From NCBI GenBank assembly GCA_016795245.1, contig JAEUIA010000075.1, positions 1 through 64,000 of the forward strand: a stretch of DNA of 64,000 bases, read 5' to 3'. Every line of letters begins with the position of its first letter. Position 1 is the stretch's first letter. This DNA is from Planctomycetota bacterium (GTDB lineage Bacteria; Planctomycetota; UBA1135; GCA-002686595). The notes under the pieces were generated by a model. That model was not told where the DNA came from. It searched no databases and saw only the letters and a program-made list of their open reading frames with translations. The position numbers and the translations under genes are program-made. This document shows, piece after piece, positions 21,895-30,809 of the stretch.

Positions 21895-22014
21895 GTTTGC
21901 CCGTACGGAGCCAGGCTCGTGTGGGTCAAACTCGCTGGCGCGGCGTCCGGCGGCTGCGTGCGGTTCTACACCGGCGAGTTTGACCCACACGAGCCTGGCT
22001 CCGTACGGGCAAAC

Positions 22015-22017
<3 letters not shown>
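21893..22017. terminator. Bidirectional inverted repeat spanning both stop codons
   Basis: Left arm 21893-21935 and right arm 21974-22016 are near-perfect reverse complements of about 43 bases around a 38-base spacer. The convergent protease and purH genes both end with TGA followed by GTTTGCCCGTACGGAGCC, so the arms begin within the two stop codons. The RNA from either strand can fold into the same long hairpin, which suits a bidirectional terminator. The arm core GAGCCTGGCTCCGTACGG recurs at 13-30, so the sequence belongs to a dispersed repeat family. Confidence 0.75.
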
Positions 22018-23622
<1,605 letters not shown>

Positions 23623-23626
23623 GGCT

Positions 23627-24025
23627 TCACTTGATTCCGGCGACCCTCTTGAGTGTGGCGGCAAACGAAATCGGGTTCGCGGCTCCAGCGAAACCTTCGA
23701 GGAACTTTCCGCTGCTGTCGATGAACATCACGAACGGAAGCATGTAAGCGTCCTCCAGCTCGTGCGCGTGCTTCAACACGGCGTCTTCGGGGTCGTCGGC
23801 ATCCGAGGCGAGTGCCACGAAATACGCCTGCAGCACCGGAGCGACGTCGGGACGCGGAACTACGCTCTGCACGAGAGCGCGGCACTGTCCTCACAACTCG
23901 CGCCCCATCTCGATGAAGATGGTCTTGTTTTCCTGCTTGGCACGCGCGAGCGCGGTCGAGTACTGCGTCTCCCAAGCAATCGTTCCGCGGTCGTCGAAAT
24001 GGGGATGCGGGCTCTTCTGGCTCAT
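23627..24025 (-). CDS. Predicted selenoprotein: thioredoxin-like protein with UGQC redox motif
   Basis: The frame from the ATG at 24025 to the TGA at 23629-23627 encodes 132 residues if the in-frame TGA at 23893-23891 is read as selenocysteine 45. What is seen: GGAGG seven bases before the ATG; a continuous frame on both sides of the TGA; and the sequence ...FIEMGREL-Sec-GQC-RALVQSV..., which puts the TGA exactly where a thioredoxin-like CxxC motif has its first Cys (Cys48 is the second). Downstream, LPFVMFIDSSGKFLEGFAG matches the cis-Pro strand and last strands of a thioredoxin fold. Known of the family: bacterial thioredoxin-like proteins with UxxC exist. It is a predicted thiol/selenol oxidoreductase with no obvious signal peptide. 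Without Sec insertion a 44-residue fragment would result. purH follows by four bases. Confidence 0.8.
23862..23893 (-). promoter_or_regulatory. Candidate bacterial SECIS element next to in-frame TGA
   Basis: Directly 3-prime of the TGA (23893-23891), after a 10-base spacer, GCGCTC (23880-23875) pairs with GAGCGT (23867-23862). The pairing gives a six-base stem (one G-T pair) closing the 7-base loop TCGTGCA. The apical loop lies 16 bases from the TGA and contains guanosines. Bacterial SECIS hairpins are expected about 16-37 bases from the UGA to the loop, with a G early in the loop, so the geometry fits at the short end. The assignment rests on by-eye pairing only. Confidence 0.55.
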
Positions 24026-24231
24026 GGTCGGACCTCCGAAATGGGCCGACATTCTGCCGGTTCAGCGCCCGCCAGGACAGACCTTCATGGGCGAATGATT
24101 TTCCACCCACATCAAAGCGTTAGCTGCGCTCAAGACTCCATGCGCGACGGTGCGAAAGAGAACTGATCGGCGCTCCTCGTCCGCGGTGGAAGAGGCGCTC
24201 CGATGCTCGTCCCCACCGAGGCCAATCGATC

Positions 24232-25767
24232 GTGCGTCTGCGTCTGGTGCCGTTCCTGCTGCTCGCGGCTCTGCCGTCGTGCTTCCTGTTAGACAGGCGC
24301 ACCGACGAGAACGTGCTCATGATCGTGGTCGACAGCTTGCGTTTCGACGCGTTCAGCCGCTCGCTGGGATCCGCAGAGACGCCGAACGTTCACAAGCTCA
24401 TCGAAGAGGGCATGACCTACAGGTCGTGCTACTCGCAGAGCTCTGTGACGCTCCCTGCGCACGCAGCGATCCTCAGCTCACGCGCGCCGAATTCCAGCGG
24501 GGTCCGCAACGACGGACAGGCGGTCAGCGCGGATGTGCCGTTGCTGTCGCAACACTTGAAGGAGCGCGGCTGGCAGACCTTCGCGAACGTCTCCACAGCG
24601 GAGTTGGCACCTCCGGCGCGCGACGAAGGAATCGATCGCGGGTTCGACACGTTCCGCACGCACTCGAGGACGCCAGCCGAAGCTTCTGAAGTCAATGAGC
24701 GCGTCAATTCCTTCATCGAGAATGCGCAAGGCGGCGCGCCGTGGTTCGCATACGTCGAGTACAGCGACCCCTCGCGCGCCGACGAATTGGTCGGCATGAA
24801 GGAAATCGTCGCCAAGGTCTATCTGGACGGCGTGCTGATCGGCAACGTTCGCACCAAGAGCGCTGAAGACTGGTCGGTGAAGATCGACGCCACTCCAGGG
24901 CCGCACAGGCTCGAGTTCCGTTCAGACGACACGTTCAACTTGCGTCGCATGGAGATCGTTTCCGACTCGGTTCACTTCACGCCGAAGTTCGAGCACGGCC
25001 GACTGTTCGCGCCGATGCAAAGCATCTCGATCTCATTCACGAACGACCACGAGAGGCCGATCACCTGCCGCCTGCAAGCGCAAATTCGCGGCGTGCAGAG
25101 CCTGGCCGAGTGCCGTGCACGCTACAAGGCGCAGGTCGAGGCCGTCGATCGCGCCATCGGCGAGGTCATCGAAACCCTCAAGAAGACCAACCAGTACGAT
25201 CGCACCGTGATCGTACTCACGGGCAGTCACGGCGAGGCGTTGGGCGAGCACGGCGTGACGGGTCATGACACCACGCTCTACGACGAGGTGTTGCGGGTAC
25301 CGCTGATCATCAAGCCAGTCGCCAACGACGGGCGCCGAGTTGCGCTGGCCAAGCGTCAGTTCTCGATCGTTCGTCACATCGACGTCGCGCCGACCATCCT
25401 CGACATGATCGGCCAGCGCTCGATGACCGGAGCCGAAGGCGTTTCCATCCTCGAGGACGTGCAGCGCGAAGTCGTGGCCGAATCGCATCCGCCCGAGTCC
25501 GTCAGTCCGATCCTCGCGATGCGCGATGATCGCTACAAGCTGGTGTTCGTGGCGCGCGAAGACCGCTTTGAGATGTACGACGTCAAGAGCGACACGCTCG
25601 AGTCCGAGAACATCTTCCCGCTGCAAGGCCACTTCCGCTCGACCTGGCAGATCAACCTGCGTCGTCTCGCGGACGCCGCGCCGCAGACAGCGAAGGCTCG
25701 TCCGGCGTTCGCGCCGGTGGTGCCTACCGGCGAACAGGCCACCGCTCCGCGCAGTGCGCAGAAGTGA
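24232..25767 (+). CDS. Sulfatase/alkaline-phosphatase-fold lipoprotein with beta-domain insertion
   Basis: The protein has 511 residues from a GTG start. An N-terminal lipobox LPSC (Cys17) indicates a lipoprotein. The fold is shown by VLMIVVDSLRFDAF, the nucleophile region SSVTLPAHAAIL (Thr73 at the catalytic position, as in phosphatase/transferase-type members rather than Cys/Ser sulfatases), and GSHGEALGEHG followed by GHDTTLYDEVLRVPLI. The usual Asp before His in the metal motif (DHGE) is Ser332 here. Residues of about 184-280 are an inserted beta-rich stretch (VYLDGVLIGNVRTK, GPHRLEFRSDDTF) unlike the core. The substrate is unknown. Its stop abuts that of prfB. Confidence 0.78.
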   Translation: MRLRLVPFLLLAALPSCFLLDRRTDENVLMIVVDSLRFDAFSRSLGSAETPNVHKLIEEGMTYRSCYSQSSVTLPAHAAILSSRAPNSSGVRNDGQAVSADVPLLSQHLKERGWQTFANVSTAELAPPARDEGIDRGFDTFRTHSRTPAEASEVNERVNSFIENAQGGAPWFAYVEYSDPSRADELVGMKEIVAKVYLDGVLIGNVRTKSAEDWSVKIDATPGPHRLEFRSDDTFNLRRMEIVSDSVHFTPKFEHGRLFAPMQSISISFTNDHERPITCRLQAQIRGVQSLAECRARYKAQVEAVDRAIGEVIETLKKTNQYDRTVIVLTGSHGEALGEHGVTGHDTTLYDEVLRVPLIIKPVANDGRRVALAKRQFSIVRHIDVAPTILDMIGQRSMTGAEGVSILEDVQREVVAESHPPESVSPILAMRDDRYKLVFVAREDRFEMYDVKSDTLESENIFPLQGHFRSTWQINLRRLADAAPQTAKARPAFAPVVPTGEQATAPRSAQK

Positions 25768-26887
25768 TCACGCTTCCTTGCCGGCTCCACCGCGCCGGCG
25801 CAGATAGTCTTCGATGAACATGTCGATGTCGCCGTCGAGCACGGATTGAATGTTCCCGGTCTCGGTTTCCGTGCGGTGGTCCTTAACCATCTGGTACGGG
25901 TGCATGACGTACGAGCGAATCTGGCTTCCAAAACTGACGTCGCTCTTCTGCCCGTACAGCACGCTCATGGCGTCGTCGCGCTTCTGCTCCTCCATTTGCC
26001 GCAGCTTGGCCGCGAGCAACTTGTAGGCGAGTTCACGGTTCTTGCCCTGTGAGCGCTGGCTTTGACAGCGAATGACGATGCCCGACGGCAAGTGCCGCAG
26101 GCGCACCGCGGTCTCGACTTTGTTGACGTTTTGACCACCGGCGCCGCCGGCGCGCATCGTCTCGACCTCGACGTCGCTCTCCTTGATGTCGATCTTGATC
26201 GAGTCGTCGAGGATCGGCGTCACATCGACCGATGCGAAGGCGGTCTGGCGACGAGCTTGCGCGTCGAAGGGACTGATACGCACGAGCCGGTGCACGCCGC
26301 TCTCGGCCTTGAGGCGCCCGAACGCATAGTCGCCTTCGATCTCGAGGGTGGCCGAGCGAATGCCGCCGTCGTCGTCGTCGATGCGATCGACCTCGCTGAC
26401 CTTGTATCCCTTGCGCTCCGCCCAGCGCACGTACATGCGCAACAAGATACCGGCCCAGTCCGCCGCGTCGACGCCGCCCGCGCCCGGCGCGAACTGCACA
26501 TACGCGCCTGAGCGATCATCCGCGCCGCCGAGCATCACGCGGAAGTCGAGGTCGTGGATGCCTTGCTCGATGGTGAGCACGGCTTTTTCAGCTTCTTCGA
26601 AGACGTCAGCCTCGTCCCCCTCGGCCGCCATCTCGGCCAGCACGGCGAGGTCGTCATACGCGGACTGCACGGTCCGCACGGGCTCGACGACCGAGCGCAC
26701 GTTCTTCATCTCTGCGACGAACTTTTGGGCGCGCTCGGCGTTGGTCCAGAAGTCGGGCTGCGTCTGAAGCTCTTCGATCTCGCGGAAGCGCCGTTGATGG
26801 GTGGCGTAGTCAAAGACTCTCCTTCAGCTGCTCGAAGCGGCGAAGGAGTGCGGACGCGCGTTCTTGAAGATCCTTGAGGCTGGCCAT
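25768..26887 (-). CDS. prfB: Peptide chain release factor 2, with +1 programmed frameshift
   Basis: RF2 terminates translation at UGA and UAA. The gene is in two frames. The first 25 codons from the ATG at 26887 ([20 protein letters not shown]...) end at CTT TGA (TGA at 26812-26810). A +1 shift then continues from GAC at 26811 to the stop at 25770-25768, giving about 372 residues, normal for RF2. The shifted frame holds the anticodon-like SPF tripeptide ([18 protein letters not shown]) and the catalytic GGQ ([18 protein letters not shown]). An alternative start is the ATG at 26902. The stop codon abuts that of the convergent sulfatase-like gene (TGATCA). chrA lies just upstream on the same strand. 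Confidence 0.93.
26809..26823 (-). promoter_or_regulatory. prfB programmed +1 frameshift site
   Basis: On the minus strand, AGGAG (26823-26819) is followed after three bases by CTTTGAC (26815-26809). This reproduces the Shine-Dalgarno-like stimulator, the 3-base spacing and the slippery CUU-UGA-C of the known prfB autoregulatory site. When RF2 is scarce the ribosome slips +1 from CUU UGA to UUU GAC and makes full-length protein. Confidence 0.93.
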
Positions 26888-26913
26888 GGGGCCGACGAGC
26901 ATAGGCCTTGCGC

Positions 26914-28050
26914 TCATGCTGTAAAGGACTTGATCAAGCCAGCGAGCGCGCCCGCCCCGATGAGCCAGGTCGCGTTGATCCGAAAGCGCAGGAGCGCGAT
27001 CAGACCCGCACCGAACAGGATCACCGTGAGTGCGTCGACCAACGCCGCGCGGCCGATGTGCACGGTGACCACGGCCATCAATGCCACCGAGGCGACGGTG
27101 ATTCCGTCCAGGAACGCGCCGGCTGCGGGCCAGCTGCGGATGCGCGGAACCAGCGGACCGCTCAGCGCCACGAGCAGGAATGCAGGCAAGAAGATGCCGA
27201 CCGTAGCCAGCAGAGCTCCACCGGGTCCCGAGAGCAAGTAGCCGATGAACGTGGCCGTCGAGAACACCGGCCCGGGTGTGACTTGCCCGACCGCGACGGC
27301 GTCGAGCAGTTGAGTTTCGGTCATCCAACCCAAGCGCTCGACGAGATCTGCGCGCAAGAACGCGATCAAGACGTAGCCGCTCCCGAACAGCACCGAGCCG
27401 ATCTTCAAGAACACCCAGAAGAGCCCCGAGGCCGTCGCCGCCGAGAGCGCCGAACTCGCTGTCGAGAGTGACCCTAGAGGCAGGCACAGCGCAGCCGCGC
27501 GACGGGTGCCCGCCGCGAAAGCAGCGGCGAGTACACCGGCCGCGAACAGCACGATGAGTTCGTGCACACCCACGGCCGTTGCAACCACCGCCGCGACGGC
27601 GAGAATGCGCAAGCGCCACGAGCGCGCCGCCTTGGGCAGCAGCATCCACAAGGCGTGCGCTACGATGGCCACGACGATCGGCTTCACTCCCCACAAGAGC
27701 CACGTCGCGTGCGGCAGCGTTCCGTACTTCACGTACGCCGCTGCAAAGCCGGCCGTGATCAGCACCGCCGGCGAGATGAACGCTACGCCCGCGACAGCGA
27801 GCCCGGCCCAGCGTCGGCGCACCCAGCCGATGTGAATGGCCATCTCAGTCGAGTTCGGGCCCGGAATCAGGTTCGTGGCCCCCAGGAGATCGAGAAATTG
27901 TTCCTCGGTCATCCACGCCCGTCGCACCACGACCTCATCGCGCATCATCGCGATGTGCGCCGCCGGGCCGCCGAATCCGGTCACGCCCAGGCGCAAGAAC
28001 AGCGCACCCAGCTCGCGCAGTGAAGTCGTGGAGTCAGCGGTGCCGCGCAT
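26914..28050 (-). CDS. chrA: Chromate transporter (ChrA family)
   Basis: The protein has 378 residues from the ATG at 28050. It contains two homologous CHR domains. The first has RLGVTGFGGPAAHIAMMRDE and GATNLIPGPNSTEMAIHIGW; the second has LKIGSVLFGSGYVLIAFL and VGQVTPGPVFSTATFIGYL. This duplicated long-chain form has about ten to twelve membrane helices and in characterised members exports chromate with proton motive force. Other oxyanions are possible. It is 26 bases upstream of the prfB ATG on the same strand. The open frame continues to 28353, but that extension is Arg-rich and overlaps the divergent HAD gene. Confidence 0.87.
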   Translation of the reverse strand: MRGTADSTTSLRELGALFLRLGVTGFGGPAAHIAMMRDEVVVRRAWMTEEQFLDLLGATNLIPGPNSTEMAIHIGWVRRRWAGLAVAGVAFISPAVLITAGFAAAYVKYGTLPHATWLLWGVKPIVVAIVAHALWMLLPKAARSWRLRILAVAAVVATAVGVHELIVLFAAGVLAAAFAAGTRRAAALCLPLGSLSTASSALSAATASGLFWVFLKIGSVLFGSGYVLIAFLRADLVERLGWMTETQLLDAVAVGQVTPGPVFSTATFIGYLLSGPGGALLATVGIFLPAFLLVALSGPLVPRIRSWPAAGAFLDGITVASVALMAVVTVHIGRAALVDALTVILFGAGLIALLRFRINATWLIGAGALAGLIKSFTA

Positions 28051-28151
28051 GGAATCGAGGACAATTGCCGGTGAAAAGCGCCCAGCGGCGTCATTGTGGG
28101 CTGCGCGAGTCCGAGATTGCGAGTATCTTGAATCGTGCTTCGCGCTCCGCC

Positions 28152-28832
28152 ATGCAAATCGCCCTGTTCGATCTCGACAACACGCTGCTGGACGGGGACT
28201 GCGACGTCGAGTGGAGCGATTTCCTCGCGCGCCACGGCGCCATGGATGCGACGCGCACGCGAGCTTTTCACGAGGACTACCATCTCGGCACGCTCGACAT
28301 CGACGAGTTCTTGCGCTTCCAACTGGAGCCTTTGGCGCGCGAGCCCTTGGCACGCTTGCTGACCTGGAGGCGCGAGTGCATGGTCGAACTCCTGCGCCCG
28401 CGCATATCCGACGCGGCGCGCGCGCTCGTGAACCTACACCGGCGCGCCGGCCACGAGCTCGTGCTGATCACCGCCACGAATCGGTTCCTTGCCGAGCCGA
28501 TCGCGGCGGAGTTCGGCATCGTCCACATCCTGGCCACCGAGCCGGAGAGCATCGACGGGCGCTTCACCGGGCGAGTGGCGGGCACGCCTTGTTTTCGCGA
28601 AGGCAAGGTCACGCGCTTTGGCGCGTGGCTGAAGGAGCGCGCATCGGAACTCGCCGGTGGGCACGAGACGTGGTTCTACTCGGATTCACACAACGATCTC
28701 CCGTTGTTGTCCCACGTCACACACCCGGTCTGCGTCGGCCCGGATGCTCAACTTCGCTCGCATGCGCTGCTCCACGACTGGCCGATCATCGAACTCAGCG
28801 CGAACGCTGAGTCCCGTCGCACCACCGGTTGA
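28152..28832 (+). CDS. HAD-superfamily hydrolase, subfamily IB (SerB-like)
   Basis: The protein has 226 residues from the ATG at 28152. HAD motifs are in order: motif I FDLDNTLLDGD (nucleophile Asp8, acid Asp10), motif II LVLITATNRF, the Lys in EGKVTRFGAWL, and motif IV YSDSHNDLPLL. A helical cap lies between motifs I and II. Subfamily IB includes phosphoserine phosphatase and related small-molecule phosphatases; the substrate cannot be fixed here. It is transcribed divergently from chrA, across about 100 bases. Its TGA stop is immediately followed by the reversed stop of the next gene, forming TGATCA. Confidence 0.85.
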   Translation: MQIALFDLDNTLLDGDCDVEWSDFLARHGAMDATRTRAFHEDYHLGTLDIDEFLRFQLEPLAREPLARLLTWRRECMVELLRPRISDAARALVNLHRRAGHELVLITATNRFLAEPIAAEFGIVHILATEPESIDGRFTGRVAGTPCFREGKVTRFGAWLKERASELAGGHETWFYSDSHNDLPLLSHVTHPVCVGPDAQLRSHALLHDWPIIELSANAESRRTTG

Positions 28833-29696
28833 TCAATCCTTGTTGTCGATCAGGAACTGCAACGCCTCTTTCGGTGCGCGCCAGATCTGAATGCAACCCG
28901 ATGTGGTGTGCAAATGGCCGGGCAACGCCAGGAGCTTCGCGGTCGCAGAGGCGTCCGCTCTCGACGACGAGGACTCGGGCAGTTCGCGCAGGGCCCAACT
29001 CGCGTAGAGGCGCGCTTCCGGATTGATACCGCGTTGCACGGCTCGCACGAGATCGTAGCGGCCTTTGCTCGCGAGCAATTCGATCTCCTCGCGCCCCGGC
29101 GGCGGACCGCCGTCGATGCTGTAGTTGAGGCCCAGAATCACGTCTTCGAACGGCGACGTCAGCAGGTCGTAGGCCCGCGCAAGGTCCTTGGGCACGACCG
29201 CCGCCACGTTGCCGCCTAGCGCTTCGGCCGTGCGCGCGCGCAGGCTTTGCGCCAGTTCCTCGTCGCGGCGCGTGAACTCGAAACCGTGCTCGACCGCGGT
29301 AGCGGCGTCGCCCCAGGCCTGTTTCAGCGTCGACTCGACGTCTTTCCAACGGTCGCTCGATCCCAGTTGCCGGGCGCGCAGCTCGGCGACGCGGCTTCTC
29401 TTGTCACCCTCGCCGCGCTCCGCGAGCAATTCCACCCAGATCGTCGTGTAACCACCGTACAAGTGCAGCTTCGTCCGCCTCACTCCGAAGCCGATGTCGC
29501 GATCTTCGTGCTCTGAAGGCCGACCGAACCTGGCGATCAGTGTTTCGACGTCGAGATCCTTCGCCGCCACAGCCTCGCGAAACAGCTTGATCACCTTCTG
29601 GTCTTCTCGCAACCAATCGGCACGCGGCTCCGGCGGATCTCCGGGAGCAGCACAGGCAGCGAGAGCGAACAACGCGAAGAGAATGGACGGGGACAT
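28833..29696 (-). CDS. Hypothetical lipoprotein
   Basis: This 287-residue protein starts MSPSILFALFALAACAAPG, a signal with lipobox AAC (Cys15). A mostly hydrophilic, predicted mixed helical body follows, containing VIKLFREAVAAKDLDVETLIARFG. Near the C-terminus the stretch from RYDLVRAVQRGI to YASWALRELPES resembles a single HEAT-like pair. I do not recognise a family. It is 60 bases downstream of the membrane-protein gene that starts at 30809, on the same strand. It may belong to the same unit as that gene and the M1 peptidase. Its end abuts the HAD gene. Confidence 0.65.
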   Translation of the reverse strand: MSPSILFALFALAACAAPGDPPEPRADWLREDQKVIKLFREAVAAKDLDVETLIARFGRPSEHEDRDIGFGVRRTKLHLYGGYTTIWVELLAERGEGDKRSRVAELRARQLGSSDRWKDVESTLKQAWGDAATAVEHGFEFTRRDEELAQSLRARTAEALGGNVAAVVPKDLARAYDLLTSPFEDVILGLNYSIDGGPPPGREEIELLASKGRYDLVRAVQRGINPEARLYASWALRELPESSSSRADASATAKLLALPGHLHTTSGCIQIWRAPKEALQFLIDNKD

Positions 29697-29756
29697 GTGG
29701 CCTCCTTGGGGACGCGGGTCGCAACGGCACGCTCGGCGCGCTTGTTGGCGCCGACG

Positions 29757-30809
29757 TCAGATCGACACGGTGTACTCGTCGTCCCCGATTGGATAGCGCG
29801 GGCCGCCGGGTCCACCGACGGAGGCCTTCCAAGGATCGGGGCGAGCGATCGGACGGACGATTTCACGGCTCACTTGCACCGCGGCGTGATAGCGCGAGCC
29901 GCGCAGGATGATCCGCCACAACAGGGCGAACTGTGCTGCGGCAAACATCAGCGCGACGGTGATCATCTGTGAACTGCGCACGACGTCGCCCTCGAGCGAG
30001 CGTGCCAGCCAACCGAGTACGAGCACGATCGACACTTCGATCGCAAAGAGACCGATCATCGGCCGCAGTGTCTTCACCGGATGGCGCATGATCGCCCACC
30101 ACGTGCAGAGGCCGGCCCATACAGCGGAATTGGTGTCGTGCAAGGCCATGCGCGTGCGCGTGTAGTCGCCCCAGGTGAGCACCAGCCCGAACAGCACGGC
30201 GTGTAACGCGTTCTGCGCGAAGCGGAGCTTGAAGGCCGTCGCTTCCGACGCGAGCGTCTCCAGGGTCGTGAAGTCGCCCGGTGGAACACCGAACATCCAG
30301 TGCAGGACGACGCGATTCCACGGTGTGCCGTACACGACCCAGGCTAGGCATGCGAGCGTCACCAAGGACAAGATCAGAAGCCTGAAGTAGCGCCAGAAGT
30401 AGCGCGCTCCCCCGAAGAAGAAGCGCCGCAGCGATTCGCCGCGCGTGCGCTCCAAGAAAACCTGCAGCCAGCCGCCGGCGCAAAAGCACCCGAACAGCAT
30501 CGCGAACAGCGCCAACGCCGCCCCCATGCGCGCGCCGGCGTCGTTCAGCACCTTCAACTCGTCGCGGTGGTCGAAGAGGAAATTCTCGGGCAGGTTGGCG
30601 AGCAGTGAACCTGGCGCATGGTGGTGATGCACGGCGTCGCTCATGAAGCCATGGAACGCGAGCGTCGCCGGCAGAGCGAGCAGGCATTCGACGGCGAGGA
30701 TCAGCAACCAAACCGGTGGTCGTCCGAGTGTCACGCGCAGCGCTTCGAGCGCGACGAAGCGCGCTTGCGGACCGATCGGGGGATTCGACGGCTCGATCGG
30801 TTCAGCCAC
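29757..30809 (-). CDS. Polytopic inner-membrane protein, unknown function
   Basis: The protein has 350 residues with about six predicted transmembrane segments (for example VWLLILAVECLLALPATLAF, ALALFAMLFGCFCAGGWL, LILSLVTLACLAWVVY, LFAIEVSIVLVLGWLA). A loop between segments one and two carries HHHH and DHRDE clusters that might bind metal. No family is recognised. Its start overlaps the end of the M1 peptidase gene by 8 bases, so the two are translationally coupled. It may be a membrane partner of the peptidase, but that is inference from overlap only. Confidence 0.7.
   Translation of the reverse strand: MAEPIEPSNPPIGPQARFVALEALRVTLGRPPVWLLILAVECLLALPATLAFHGFMSDAVHHHHAPGSLLANLPENFLFDHRDELKVLNDAGARMGAALALFAMLFGCFCAGGWLQVFLERTRGESLRRFFFGGARYFWRYFRLLILSLVTLACLAWVVYGTPWNRVVLHWMFGVPPGDFTTLETLASEATAFKLRFAQNALHAVLFGLVLTWGDYTRTRMALHDTNSAVWAGLCTWWAIMRHPVKTLRPMIGLFAIEVSIVLVLGWLARSLEGDVVRSSQMITVALMFAAAQFALLWRIILRGSRYHAAVQVSREIVRPIARPDPWKASVGGPGGPRYPIGDDEYTVSI

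Noticed and set aside
23891..23893. TGA as a nonsense mutation making a pseudogene
   Set aside because: It falls precisely on the redox-active Cys position, the rest of the protein is intact, and a SECIS-like hairpin follows. TGC to TGA would be one change, so this cannot be excluded without the sel genes, but recoding is the simpler reading.
26709..26887. prfB as a broken gene
   Set aside because: The break is the standard CTTTGAC frameshift site with its AGGAG stimulator.
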